DNA from: Rhodospirillaceae bacterium
GTDB lineage: Bacteria > Pseudomonadota > Alphaproteobacteria > UBA6615
Length of the DNA: 64,000 nt
Assembly: GCA_002724635.1 (NCBI GenBank)
Contig: PBPM01000100.1
Coordinates: forward strand, 1 to 64,000
Direction of reading: 5' to 3'
Shown here: one piece after another, positions 35,497 through 44,326 of the stretch
How positions within the stretch are numbered: the stretch's first letter is position 1
Layout of the letters: every line of letters starts with the position of its first letter
The notes under the pieces: generated by a model
The model's database searches: none
What the model was told of the DNA's origin: nothing
The model's input: the letters and a program-made list of their open reading frames with translations, nothing else
Program-made: the position numbers and the translations under genes

Positions 35497-35525
35497 TTGC
35501 ACCCGTTGCGCGTGTGCTCTAAATC
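35497..35525 (+). promoter_or_regulatory. Possible promoter for pepA
   Basis: TTGCAC preceded by C, exactly 17 bases, then TAAATC, ending about 60 bases upstream of the pepA ATG. The -35 box matches the alphaproteobacterial CTTG pattern; the -10 box is weak. Confidence 0.4.
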
Positions 35526-35586
35526 TCGACTACCTTCCGGCGGCGTGTCGGCGCCGTTTTTCTGCATCTCGAGGGATAGCCCGATC

Positions 35587-37077
35587 ATGAGAATCTCGTT
35601 TGCTGAACTGAAACTGCCCACCAGCGGCGTCCTAGTTCTTCTTGTCGATGCGGAGGTGCGCCTAAGCGTCAGTGCCAAGGCGGTCGACAAGGCTACGAAG
35701 GGTGCGCTCGCGCGTGCGCTCGACGCGGCGAAATTTGCAGGCAAGAAGGGCGAAAGTTTGTCGGTTATCGCGCCGCAGGGACGCGAGAAGCTGACGGTCT
35801 TGCTGGTGGGGGCCGGAAAGGCCAAGGACTTGGATTGCCTGCGAGCTCAGGAAATCGGCGCGCAGGTCGGCAAGGCCCTGAACGCGGTGTCCGGTTCGTC
35901 GGCCACGTTGGTCTCGGAAATGTTCGGCGCTAGGGCCGGAGGCCCCGAGCTCGCGGCTAACTTGGCGCTCGGTGCACGGCTGCGGTCATACAGCTACGAC
36001 AAGTATCTGACCAAGAGCGGCGGACGCGCCCGGTCCGACGGTATCGACCGGCTGCAGGTCATGGTGAAGGGAGCGCGCGATGCCCGGCGGCGGTATGGCG
36101 TTCTTGGGGCGGTGGCCGACGGCGTGGACGTGGCGCGCGACCTCGTTTCCGAACCGTCCAACGTCAAGTCACCCAAATGGATGGCGGCGCAGTGTCGCAA
36201 GCTCACCAAGTTGGGCGTCAAGGTCGAGGTGCTGGGCGAAGCCCAGATGCGTAAGCTGGGGATGAACGCGCTTCTGGCGGTGGGACAGGGCAGCGTGCGC
36301 GAATCCCAGCTGGTGATAATGCGCTGGAACGGCGGCGGCAAAGACGCGAAGACCGTGTCGTTCATCGGCAAGGGCGTCACATTCGATACCGGCGGTATCT
36401 CAATCAAGCCGGCCGGCGGCATGGAGGACATGATCTGGGACATGGGTGGCGCGGGCACGGTTATCGGCGCGATGCGGGCGATCGCGGGCCGCAAGGCCAA
36501 GGCCAATGTCATCGGCGTGGTCGGGCTGGTTGAGAATATGCCCGACGGTAACGCCCAGCGGCCGGGCGATATCGTCACGACCATGTCCGGCCAGACGGTC
36601 GAGGTCATCAACACCGACGCCGAGGGCCGCCTCGTTCTCGCCGATGCGCTCTGGTACACGCAAAAACGTTTCAAACCGGATGCGATGATCGACTTTGCGA
36701 CCTTGACGGGTGCAATCATGGTGGCGCTGGGGCGCGAGTATGCGGGGCTCTATGCCAGCGACGAAGAGCTAGCCAAGAACTTCGTGGCGGCAAGCCAGGA
36801 TGTGGGCGAGAAGGTTTGGCGCATGCCGCTCGATGAAGCTTATGACTTGCAGATCAATACGCCGCGCGCGGACATGAAGAATGTCGGACCGCGCTGGGGC
36901 GGCAGCATCACCGCTGCCCAGTTCTTGCAACGCTACACAAACGGCGTGCCGTGGGCGCATATAGATATCGCCGGCGTGGCCTGGTCGGACAAGGAGCAGC
37001 CCTTGATGGCACGCGGCGCAACGGGCTTCGCGGTGCGTACTCTCGACCAGTTCGTCCGCAACCATTACGAGACATAA
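35587..37077 (+). CDS. pepA: Leucyl aminopeptidase
   Basis: M17 metallopeptidase of 496 aa. The start 'MRISFAELKLPTSGVL' at 35587 is preferred to the ORF-track start because homologues begin here. The catalytic domain has 'FIGKGVTFDTGGISIKPAGG' (metal and active-site Lys), 'VGLVENMPDGNAQRPGDI' and the family signature 'NTDAEGRLVLADAL'. It releases N-terminal amino acids in the cytoplasm. It precedes holC, a frequent proteobacterial pair, because some PepA proteins also bind DNA or regulate. Confidence 0.95.
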   Translation: MRISFAELKLPTSGVLVLLVDAEVRLSVSAKAVDKATKGALARALDAAKFAGKKGESLSVIAPQGREKLTVLLVGAGKAKDLDCLRAQEIGAQVGKALNAVSGSSATLVSEMFGARAGGPELAANLALGARLRSYSYDKYLTKSGGRARSDGIDRLQVMVKGARDARRRYGVLGAVADGVDVARDLVSEPSNVKSPKWMAAQCRKLTKLGVKVEVLGEAQMRKLGMNALLAVGQGSVRESQLVIMRWNGGGKDAKTVSFIGKGVTFDTGGISIKPAGGMEDMIWDMGGAGTVIGAMRAIAGRKAKANVIGVVGLVENMPDGNAQRPGDIVTTMSGQTVEVINTDAEGRLVLADALWYTQKRFKPDAMIDFATLTGAIMVALGREYAGLYASDEELAKNFVAASQDVGEKVWRMPLDEAYDLQINTPRADMKNVGPRWGGSITAAQFLQRYTNGVPWAHIDIAGVAWSDKEQPLMARGATGFAVRTLDQFVRNHYET

Positions 37078-37089
37078 CCTGGGCGCATC

Positions 37090-37548
37090 GTGACGGAAAT
37101 TCGCTTCTATCACCTGACGCGCCGTACCCTCGAAGAGGTGTTGCCGGTCATGCTCGAGCGCACGGTCGTGCGTGATGGGCGCCGCGCAGTAGTCATCGCC
37201 AGCTCGTCCGAGCGGGTTGAGAATCTTAGTGCGCATCTCTGGACCTATGATGACCGCGTATTCCTGCCACATGGCAGCAAGGTCGATGGGCATTCTGCGC
37301 TGCAGCCCGTCTGGCTTACCGATCAGGACGAGAACCCCAACGATGCCCGGGTGCTGTTCCTAGCCGATGGTGCGTTGACGGCTGATCCCGGTGCCTTCGA
37401 TCTGGTGTGCGAACTGTTCGACGGGCGTGACGCGGTGGCTGTTACGGCAGCCCGGCAGCGCTGGCAGGCCTACAAGGATGCTGGCCACGACCTGACCTAT
37501 TGGCAGCAAACCGATCGCGGTACCTGGGAACAGAAGGCAACCGGCTAG
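37090..37548 (+). CDS. holC: DNA polymerase III chi subunit
   Basis: The 152-aa protein starts with GTG: 'MTEIRFYHLTRRTLEEVLPVMLE', then 'RVENLSAHLWTYDDRVFLPHG' and 'NDARVLFLADGA', which is the HolC pattern. Chi links the clamp loader to single-stranded-DNA-binding protein. It starts 12 bases after pepA and is likely co-transcribed with it. The length is typical. Confidence 0.92.
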   Translation: MTEIRFYHLTRRTLEEVLPVMLERTVVRDGRRAVVIASSSERVENLSAHLWTYDDRVFLPHGSKVDGHSALQPVWLTDQDENPNDARVLFLADGALTADPGAFDLVCELFDGRDAVAVTAARQRWQAYKDAGHDLTYWQQTDRGTWEQKATG

Positions 37549-37591
37549 GCGCGTTGCGCGACGGCCCCGATAGTATCTCTCCGGGAGTGCC

Positions 37592-37620
37592 TTGTCCGGG
37601 CGGCTTGCGCTGGATATAAG
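37592..37620 (+). promoter_or_regulatory. Promoter for ndk
   Basis: TTGTCC preceded by C, a 17-base spacer and TATAAG (five of six consensus bases) end 35 bases upstream of the ndk ATG. This is one of the best sigma-70-like promoters in the window. Confidence 0.65.
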
Positions 37621-37655
37621 GCGCCGGTACTTCCATTCCACATCGGAGAAGACTC

Positions 37656-38078
37656 ATGGCCATTGAGCGGACTTTCTCGATTATCAAACCCGACGCGACG
37701 CGGCGGAATATCACCGGCAAGATTATTGCCAAGTTCGAGGATGCCGGACTTAGCGTGGTGGCCCAGCGCCGTATTCAGATGACCCGTGAGCAGGCCGAGT
37801 CCTTCTACGGTGTGCACCGTGAGCGTCCGTTCTTCAACGATTTGGTTGCGTTCATGACCTCCGGACCGGTCGTGGTTCAGGTGCTCGAGGGGGAGAACGC
37901 CATCGCCCGGAATCGCGAAATCATGGGTGCCACGAACCCGGCCGAGGCCGTCGAGGGCACGATCCGCAAGGAGTTCGCCGAATCCATCGAGGCAAACTCG
38001 GTGCATGGCTCGGACGCGCCGGAGACCGCGGCTGAGGAGATTGCGTTCTTTTTCGATGACAGCGAGATCGTAGGCTGA
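37656..38078 (+). CDS. ndk: Nucleoside diphosphate kinase
   Basis: The 140-aa enzyme exchanges phosphate between nucleoside di- and triphosphates. '[20 protein letters not shown]' near residue 4, '[18 protein letters not shown]' and the active-site His in '[21 protein letters not shown]' are all present. A GGAG-type ribosome site precedes the ATG and a good promoter lies just upstream. No strong terminator is seen after the gene. Confidence 0.97.
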   Translation: MAIERTFSIIKPDATRRNITGKIIAKFEDAGLSVVAQRRIQMTREQAESFYGVHRERPFFNDLVAFMTSGPVVVQVLEGENAIARNREIMGATNPAEAVEGTIRKEFAESIEANSVHGSDAPETAAEEIAFFFDDSEIVG

Positions 38079-38108
38079 TCGAAGCACGGTCAGCCGCCTG
38101 TCGCTTCG

Positions 38109-38234
38109 TTAAACGAGCCCCCACCACATGATGAGCAGGGCGATCACTATCGCGATCCCCGAATAGGACATCAGCTTGAGGAAGCCACCCCAGATTTTCC
38201 AGCGGCCTTCGATGTTCATGATTTCGTCGGACAT
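38109..38234 (-). CDS. 41-aa single-pass membrane protein, resembling aa3 oxidase subunit IV family
   Basis: A short minus-strand gene missing from the ORF track. It encodes a charged N-terminal part ('MSDEIMNIEGRWKIWGGFLK') followed by one hydrophobic helix ('YSGIAIVIALLIMWWGLV'). This layout (acidic start, 'W..F.K', then a helix) matches the very small bacterial aa3-type cytochrome c oxidase subunit IV family, but other tiny membrane proteins look similar. It is convergent with ndk and upstream of purN on the same strand. No other oxidase subunit is nearby. Confidence 0.6.
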   Translation of the reverse strand: MSDEIMNIEGRWKIWGGFLKLMSYSGIAIVIALLIMWWGLV

Positions 38235-38322
38235 TTCTACTCGCGTGTTTTGGGATGGATCGTGGAACGAGTTTTAGCGGCGTGCGATGGGGACGTCAAA
38301 GCCTTCGATGCACGCCGTTAGT

Positions 38323-38979
38323 TCATCCGTCTGTCGCCGGATGAATCAGTGCGCTGGGTGCCGTCGTATCCGTATTGAGCACCGCGCGCTCCCCAACGAT
38401 CTCGATTCGGCCTTCAGCTAGGAGCCGCACCGCATGGGGGTAGCAACGATGCTCTGCCTCCAGTATGCGGGCGGCTAGAGACGTTTTGTTGTCATCGGGC
38501 ATCACTGGAACGGCGGCCTGCACGAGGACCGGGCCCGTGTCCATTTCCGGCCTTACGATGTGGACCGTGCAGCCGCTGATCCTTACGCCGGCCGCGATTG
38601 CTTGGTCATGGGCGTCGATGCCCTTAAATGCCGGCAGTAACGAGGGGTGAATGTTTAGGACCCGGTCGCGCCAGGTCTCCACGAACCAGCCCGACAGCAG
38701 GCGCATGAAACCAGCCAAGCAGACGAGTTCGATCTCTGCTGCCTTCAGGGTAACATCGATCTCGCGGTCGAAGCTCTCGCGGTCGTGATAGCCATCATGC
38801 TCGATGACGGTCGTTTCGATGCCGGCCTCCGCGGCGTATTCAAGACCGCCCGCGTCTGGCTTGTTCGAGACCACCAAGGCGATCTCCGCGGGAAAGTCAG
38901 GGTTGGCGCACGCTGCGATCAGAGCCTGCAGATTCGACCCCCTACCGGAGATCAGGACGCCGATCTTCGTCCGGCTCAT
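38323..38979 (-). CDS. purN: Phosphoribosylglycinamide formyltransferase
   Basis: The 218-aa enzyme transfers a formyl group from 10-formyl-THF to GAR in purine synthesis. '[16 protein letters not shown]' at the start, '[13 protein letters not shown]', '[12 protein letters not shown]' with the catalytic Asn-His, and '[17 protein letters not shown]' with the catalytic Asp are intact. Its start overlaps the purM stop by four bases (ATGA), so purM and purN are coupled. Confidence 0.96.
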   Translation of the reverse strand: MSRTKIGVLISGRGSNLQALIAACANPDFPAEIALVVSNKPDAGGLEYAAEAGIETTVIEHDGYHDRESFDREIDVTLKAAEIELVCLAGFMRLLSGWFVETWRDRVLNIHPSLLPAFKGIDAHDQAIAAGVRISGCTVHIVRPEMDTGPVLVQAAVPVMPDDNKTSLAARILEAEHRCYPHAVRLLAEGRIEIVGERAVLNTDTTAPSALIHPATDG

Positions 38980-40043
38980 ACGCCGCCGCCGAGGGCCACG
39001 TCGAGGTTGGCGACCTCGATGGCGCCGCCAGCCGCATCCGTAACGGTCCCGACGATCGCTGCTTTTTCGCCCGCGCCCGCGAGGATTTCGACGATCGCAT
39101 CAGCGTCATCCGCCGCGGCAATCGCGACCATGCCGATCCCGCAGTTGAATGTGCTTGCCATCTCAATATCGTCGACGCCACCCGCTCGGCGCAGCCAGTC
39201 GAAGACCGGCGGGGCCGTCCAGCGGGTGCCGTCCAATGACGCGCTGAGGCCCGTCGGCAGCACCCGCGGTATGTTTTCAAGTAGCCCCCCGCCGGTTATG
39301 TGCGCGAAGCCCTTCATGCCGTTCTGTTTCGCGGCGGCGAGGCAGGCATTGACGTAAATACGGGTGGGGGTCAGCAGCGCCGTACCCAGCGCGGTGTTCG
39401 GATCGAATGGCGCAGGTGCCGACAAAGCGTCGCCGGCGCGTTCGACAATCTTGCGTACCAGAGAATAGCCGTTAGAGTGTAAGCCGCTGGATGCTAAACC
39501 GATAATCGCGTCGCCGCTGGATATCGGGTGGTCATCGCGCGGAAAGCCAGTGCCGCGCTCCATGGCACCGACGGAAAAACCGGCGACGTCGAATTCGCCG
39601 CTGGCATAGAGTCCCGGCATCTCCGCCGTTTCGCCGCCGATCAGTGCGCAGTCGGCCTGCCGGCAGCCGTGTGCGATGCCCGACACCACCGCCGCCGCAA
39701 CCTCCTGGTCGAGCCCGCCCGTGGCGAAATAGTCGAGGAAGAACAGCGGTTCCGCACCCTGGACTACGAGATCGTTGACGCACATCGCCACCAGATCGAT
39801 GCCTAGCGTGTCGAATTTTCCGGTTTCAAAGGCGAGCTTTAGCTTGGTGCCGACGCCGTCAGTCGCGGCGACTAGGATCGGGTCCTCGAAGCCTGCGGCC
39901 CTTGGATCGAAAAGGCCGCCAAAGCCTCCGAGCCCGTCCATGGACCCGGGGCGCTGGGTCGCCGCGGCTAGCGGCTTGATGGTCTCGACCAGGGCGTTAC
40001 CGGCGGCAATATCGACCCCGGCATCTTTGTAGGAAAGGCCCAG
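38976..40043 (-). CDS. purM: Phosphoribosylformylglycinamidine cyclo-ligase (apparent CTG start)
   Basis: AIR synthetase. The ORF-track ATG (39941, 321 aa) cuts off conserved sequence: the same frame runs upstream through '[17 protein letters not shown]' and '[17 protein letters not shown]', the standard PurM beginning. Between that and an upstream TAG there is no ATG, GTG or TTG. A CTG at 40043, six bases after GGGAG, gives '[12 protein letters not shown]' (355 aa), the expected length. Downstream motifs '[15 protein letters not shown]', '[20 protein letters not shown]' and '[16 protein letters not shown]' are normal. Start-codon choice is inference; the N-terminal extension is seen directly. 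It is coupled to purN. Confidence 0.9.
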   Translation of the reverse strand: MGLSYKDAGVDIAAGNALVETIKPLAAATQRPGSMDGLGGFGGLFDPRAAGFEDPILVAATDGVGTKLKLAFETGKFDTLGIDLVAMCVNDLVVQGAEPLFFLDYFATGGLDQEVAAAVVSGIAHGCRQADCALIGGETAEMPGLYASGEFDVAGFSVGAMERGTGFPRDDHPISSGDAIIGLASSGLHSNGYSLVRKIVERAGDALSAPAPFDPNTALGTALLTPTRIYVNACLAAAKQNGMKGFAHITGGGLLENIPRVLPTGLSASLDGTRWTAPPVFDWLRRAGGVDDIEMASTFNCGIGMVAIAAADDADAIVEILAGAGEKAAIVGTVTDAAGGAIEVANLDVALGGGV

Positions 40044-40172
40044 TTTCTGTCTCCCTCGCGCGCGTGCCGGCTATTCGTGCTATGGCATTGCCACATTCGC
40101 GGCGCGGTGTTTTGGTATGACGCCAATCGCGCTGCTACAGTCTGCAGAATAGGTGTTTCAAGGTCATTTGCA

Positions 40173-41348
40173 ATGTATCCCGCACGGCAAAAAACAGCTC
40201 TCGTTCTTCTCCTGTGGTTGCTGGGTGCCGTTGGGCTTTCAGTCATCAGTGTCTCGACGGTAGCAGCCCAGAAATCAGCGCTCGAGGATATTTTCGTCGT
40301 TCGCGATGTGATTCTGGATGAACGCGCCGAGACGGCGGCGGCCGCGCGTACGCAGGCGCTTGCCAAGGGACAGCGCGAGGCGTTCCGGCGCCTCGAGGCA
40401 CGCCTGATCCGCAGCGTGCATCGCGGCCTCGCCGAAAGCGTTGACGCGGACACGCTGCGGTTTTTGGTCGACGCCATACAGATCGATGACGAGAAGACAT
40501 CGAATGTGCGCTATCTCGCTAACCTGACGGTCGAATTCAAGCCCGACGCGGTGCGCAACCTGTTCCGCTTCTTGGGCGTGCCGTTCGCGGAATTGCGCAG
40601 CCGTCCGCTGACGGTTGCGCCGGTGCTCGCGCGGGTCGACCGTTACATCCTATGGGATGATCCGAATCCGTGGCGCGAGGCGTGGCGCAACGACCCCGAG
40701 GGGGCGGGCCTTGTTCCCATGCTTGCTCCGATCGGCGATCTGTCGGACCTCGCCGGGCTATCTGTGGATCAGGCCGTCGCGGGAGAGCCCGAGGCGCTGG
40801 CACAATTGGCCGCGCGATATGGTGCGCGTGGTGTATTGGTCGCAATCGCAAACGTCTTCGAGACGGAACCCGGGATTCTCCGCACTGACGTCGTCACTGT
40901 ACCGGTGGGCCTGCCGGAGATGGCTCCCTTCAGCATCTCGGTAGTCGGCATTGACGGAGACGGAGAAGCAGGTCTGTTCGCCCGCGCCGTGGGAGAAATT
41001 CGCGAGGTCGTCGAGGATGAATGGAAGGCCGCGAACGCGATTACCTCGAGCGAGATTAGCCGCGTTCGCGCGGCCGTGCCCATTTCCGACCTCAAGAACT
41101 GGGTTGATGTTCGCGTGCGTATCGCCCTTGTGCCGGCGGTCACAAACGTTCAGGTCGTCGCGTTAACCGCGACGGCTGCAGAAGTCGAGATCGATCATCG
41201 AGGTGATCTGACCCGCCTGATTCGCTCGTTCGAGCGCTTCGATCTTATCCTCGAAGAGACCGGGCTCGGGCCCGGGACGACGCCGGGCACCGGACAGCCT
41301 AGTGCCGAGACGCCGCTGACCCATGTCATACGCCTCGCCGGGTCCTAG
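40173..41348 (+). CDS. DUF2066 domain-containing secreted protein
   Basis: The 391-aa protein has a signal peptide (from 'MYPARQKTALVLLLWLLGAVGL', cut after about residue 32) and the DUF2066 pattern: 'VRDVILDERAETAAAARTQALAKGQREAFRRL', then 'NLTVEFKPDAVRNLFRFLGVPFAE'. The start at 40173 is preferred to 40077 because the signal peptide begins there. The family is periplasmic, of unknown function, and is regularly found between purM and hdaA in alphaproteobacteria. hdaA starts 12 bases after its stop. Confidence 0.85.
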   Translation: MYPARQKTALVLLLWLLGAVGLSVISVSTVAAQKSALEDIFVVRDVILDERAETAAAARTQALAKGQREAFRRLEARLIRSVHRGLAESVDADTLRFLVDAIQIDDEKTSNVRYLANLTVEFKPDAVRNLFRFLGVPFAELRSRPLTVAPVLARVDRYILWDDPNPWREAWRNDPEGAGLVPMLAPIGDLSDLAGLSVDQAVAGEPEALAQLAARYGARGVLVAIANVFETEPGILRTDVVTVPVGLPEMAPFSISVVGIDGDGEAGLFARAVGEIREVVEDEWKAANAITSSEISRVRAAVPISDLKNWVDVRVRIALVPAVTNVQVVALTATAAEVEIDHRGDLTRLIRSFERFDLILEETGLGPGTTPGTGQPSAETPLTHVIRLAGS

Positions 41349-41360
41349 TCGGGGTATGCG

Positions 41361-42038
41361 ATGAGCCGTCAGCTAGTCCTCGATCTGGGCCACCGGACGG
41401 CACGCGGCCGTTCGGATTTCTTGGTATCGCGCAGCAACGCCGAGGCGGTCGAGTGGATCGACCGGTGGCCCGATTGGCCGGCGCGCGCGCTGGTAATCTG
41501 GGGGCCGCCCGCATCCGGCAAGACCCATCTAGGACATGTTTGGTGCGATGTCAGCGGCGGAACCCTAATTGGGCCCGATGACTTGCGCGGGTCCGACGCA
41601 GCCCAATTGCGCGCTCGGAGCGCGTTTCTGTGTGTCGACGATGCAGACCGGCTCGCGGGGGAGCGGGATGGCGAGGAGGCCCTTCTGCATCTCTACAACT
41701 ATGTGCTTGAGACGGATGGCGCGCTGCTGGTTATCGCCGGCGAGGCGCCGGCGCGCTGGAATGTCGGCCTTGCGGATCTGGCTTCGCGCATTAAGGCTCT
41801 GGCGGGCGCCGGAATTTCTGCGCCGGATGACGATGTCCTTGCGGCGCTGATGGTGAAGCAATTCCGTGACCGGCAGCTGCGCGTTGGTGAAGACGTCGTG
41901 CTTTATCTGTTGGCGCGCATGGAACGGTCGTTTGCCGCCGTACCCGGAATCGTTGCGGCGATCGATTCCGCCGCGCTGGAGCGCAGGCGGCCGGTGACCG
42001 TGCCGCTCGCACGCGAAATTCTCGATGGTTACCATTGA
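41361..42038 (+). CDS. hdaA: DnaA regulatory inactivator HdaA
   Basis: DnaA-paralogous AAA+ protein of 225 aa. The clamp-binding-type N-terminus ('QLVLDLGHRT') is followed by Walker A 'WGPPASGKTHLGHVW', Walker B 'AFLCVDDAD' and C-terminal 'LARMERSFAAVPGIVAAIDSAAL'. With the beta clamp, Hda proteins stimulate ATP hydrolysis by DnaA and prevent re-initiation. It follows the DUF2066 gene and precedes ppk, the usual order. A single DnaA-box-like sequence lies about 30 bases downstream. Confidence 0.88.
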   Translation: MSRQLVLDLGHRTARGRSDFLVSRSNAEAVEWIDRWPDWPARALVIWGPPASGKTHLGHVWCDVSGGTLIGPDDLRGSDAAQLRARSAFLCVDDADRLAGERDGEEALLHLYNYVLETDGALLVIAGEAPARWNVGLADLASRIKALAGAGISAPDDDVLAALMVKQFRDRQLRVGEDVVLYLLARMERSFAAVPGIVAAIDSAALERRRPVTVPLAREILDGYH

Positions 42039-42139
42039 CAACGAACTGTCATCGCCTTTTCACAAATTGTGGATATCGTGCCGTTTAGATACCCTTATGG
42101 GCACATAGGCGCGCGTGCGCCTGTAATTCTCTACAGAAC

Positions 42140-44323
42140 GTGGTTCCCTTGGTTGCCGAAGATACTGCAGTTTCGCCCGACCCGGCCCCCGGGATTGGTA
42201 TGAAGTCGCCCGAACGGTTCATCAACCGAGAACTCTCTTGGATCGCGTTCAACGAACGCGTTCTCGAGGAGGCGGGGAATCCCAATCATCCGCTGCTCGA
42301 ACGCTTGCGTTTCCTATCGATCTCCGCGTCCAATCTCGATGAGTTCTACATGGTCCGGGTCGCCGGGCTGAAGGGACAGGTCGAGGCTGGTGTCAAGACA
42401 GTGAGTCAGGAGGGTCTGAGCCCGGGTGAGCAGCTGGCGGCAATCAACGAGCGCGCGAGCGCCCTGATGGCGGCGCAACAAAAGACCTGGCTGCGGCTCG
42501 TTGTGGAGCTGGGTGCCAGCGATATCACTGTCGTCGAGCCCAATGACCTCACGTCAGAGGAATCCGTCTGGCTCGAAAACCGGTTCATGACCGCGATTTT
42601 CCCCGTCCTGACGCCGCTCGCCGTCGACCCGGCCCACCCCTTTCCGTTTATCCCGAACTTCGGCCTTGCCGAGGCACTGGAACTTTACCGGCCGAGCGAC
42701 AACCGGCGTATGATCGGGCTGCTGCCATTACCTGGGCAGATCGAGCGGTTTATCCGCCTGCCCGGTGAACATGCGCGTTTCATTCTCCTCGAGAAATGCG
42801 TGGCGATGTATCTGCATCGCATCTTCCCCGGTTTCGAACCACGGGGCATGGGGACGTTCCGAGTCATTCGTGACAGCGATATCGAGGTTCTGGATGAGGC
42901 GGAAGACTTGGTCCGCCAGTTCGAATCTGCCCTCAAGCGGCGGCGGCGTGGCGCCGTCATCCGGCTGACGGTCGGTGCTGAGATGCCGGAAGAATTGCGA
43001 CGCTTTGTCACCGAGGAGATCGGCGTCGACGACGACGATGTGTTTGTACTCGACGGGATACTGGGTCTTGATCAGACGGAGGAGCTGATCGTCGACGAGC
43101 GGCGCGATCTCCTTTTCGAATCCTTCAACGCCCGGTTTCCGGAACGAATCAGGGACTTCGGGGGCGATTGCTTCGCGGCGATCCGCTCCAAGGACATCGT
43201 GGTCCACCATCCGTTCGAATCGTTCGACGTGGTGGTTCAGTTTCTGCGTGAGGCCGCTCGTGATCCGAAAGTCGTGTCCATCAAGCAGACGCTTTATCGC
43301 ACATCGGAAAACTCGCCAATTGTCAGCGCGCTGACTGAAGCAGCGCATGCCGGGAAATCCGTCATTGCGTTGATCGAGCTCAAGGCGAGGTTCGATGAGG
43401 AAGCGAACATTCGCTGGGCCCGGGAGCTCGAACGTGCCGGCGTCCAGATCGTGTACGGTTTCATCGATCTGAAGACCCACGCGAAAATCAGCCTGATTCA
43501 TCGCCGCGAGGGGAGCACCCTGCGCGCCTACGCCCATTTCGGTACCGGCAACTATCATCCGATTACGGCGCGAATTTACACCGATATCAGCTACCTGACG
43601 CAGGACCCCGAGCTTTGCGAGGACGCCTCGCGGGTGTTCAACTATATGACCGGATATGTGAAGCCCGAACGGCTGGCGAAGATCGCGGTCGCACCAGTGA
43701 ATCTTCGTGAAACGTTGATGCAGTGCATCGAAGAAGAAATCACGCACGCGCAGGCAGGCCGTCCCGCCGAAATCTGGGCGAAGTTCAACAGCTTGGTCGA
43801 TGGCGATATCATAGACGCGCTTTACCGAGCGTCTCAGGCCGGGGTGTCCGTTCGCCTCGTTGTGCGTGGAATTTGCTGTCTTCGCCCCGGCGTGCAGGGC
43901 CTGAGCGAGAATATTGAGGTCAAGAGCATCGTCGGACGTTTTCTCGAGCATTCCAGGATCATTGCCTTCGGGTCGGGCTTCGAAATGCCCTCGCCGCAGA
44001 CCAAGCTGTTCATCTCCTCTGCCGACTGGATGCCGCGCAATCTCAACCGCCGGGTCGAGTTTCTGGTGCCCATCGAGAGTGGCACCGTACACCAGCAGAT
44101 TCTCTACCAAATCATGGTTGCGAATCTTCTGGATCGCGCTCAAAGCTGGGTTATGGAGCCCGATGGCACCTACACCCGGATCGATACGAGTGGCGAGCAG
44201 GACCCATTCAACGCGCACAAGTTTTTCATGACCAATCCCAGCCTGTCGGGGCGGGGCGCCGCGCTGAAGAAGGCGGGCAACGTTCCACAACTGCTGATGC
44301 ATCACGACCAGATTCTTTCGTAA
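42140..44323 (+). CDS. ppk1: Polyphosphate kinase 1
   Basis: The 727-aa enzyme polymerises ATP gamma-phosphate into polyphosphate. '[20 protein letters not shown]' near residue 30, '[16 protein letters not shown]', '[18 protein letters not shown]' and the two PLD-like catalytic regions ('[22 protein letters not shown]' with the phospho-His and later 'RRVEFLVPI') are present. The start is a GTG at 42140; the in-frame ATG at 42200 is an alternative. It is followed three bases later by ppx, so synthesis and breakdown enzymes are encoded together. Confidence 0.96.
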   Translation: MVPLVAEDTAVSPDPAPGIGMKSPERFINRELSWIAFNERVLEEAGNPNHPLLERLRFLSISASNLDEFYMVRVAGLKGQVEAGVKTVSQEGLSPGEQLAAINERASALMAAQQKTWLRLVVELGASDITVVEPNDLTSEESVWLENRFMTAIFPVLTPLAVDPAHPFPFIPNFGLAEALELYRPSDNRRMIGLLPLPGQIERFIRLPGEHARFILLEKCVAMYLHRIFPGFEPRGMGTFRVIRDSDIEVLDEAEDLVRQFESALKRRRRGAVIRLTVGAEMPEELRRFVTEEIGVDDDDVFVLDGILGLDQTEELIVDERRDLLFESFNARFPERIRDFGGDCFAAIRSKDIVVHHPFESFDVVVQFLREAARDPKVVSIKQTLYRTSENSPIVSALTEAAHAGKSVIALIELKARFDEEANIRWARELERAGVQIVYGFIDLKTHAKISLIHRREGSTLRAYAHFGTGNYHPITARIYTDISYLTQDPELCEDASRVFNYMTGYVKPERLAKIAVAPVNLRETLMQCIEEEITHAQAGRPAEIWAKFNSLVDGDIIDALYRASQAGVSVRLVVRGICCLRPGVQGLSENIEVKSIVGRFLEHSRIIAFGSGFEMPSPQTKLFISSADWMPRNLNRRVEFLVPIESGTVHQQILYQIMVANLLDRAQSWVMEPDGTYTRIDTSGEQDPFNAHKFFMTNPSLSGRGAALKKAGNVPQLLMHHDQILS

Positions 44324-44326
44324 GCG

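Noticed and set aside
42728-44305. 525-aa minus-strand ORF
   Set aside because: It lies wholly antisense to ppk1, has no recognisable domain, and long antisense frames are expected in GC-rich codons.
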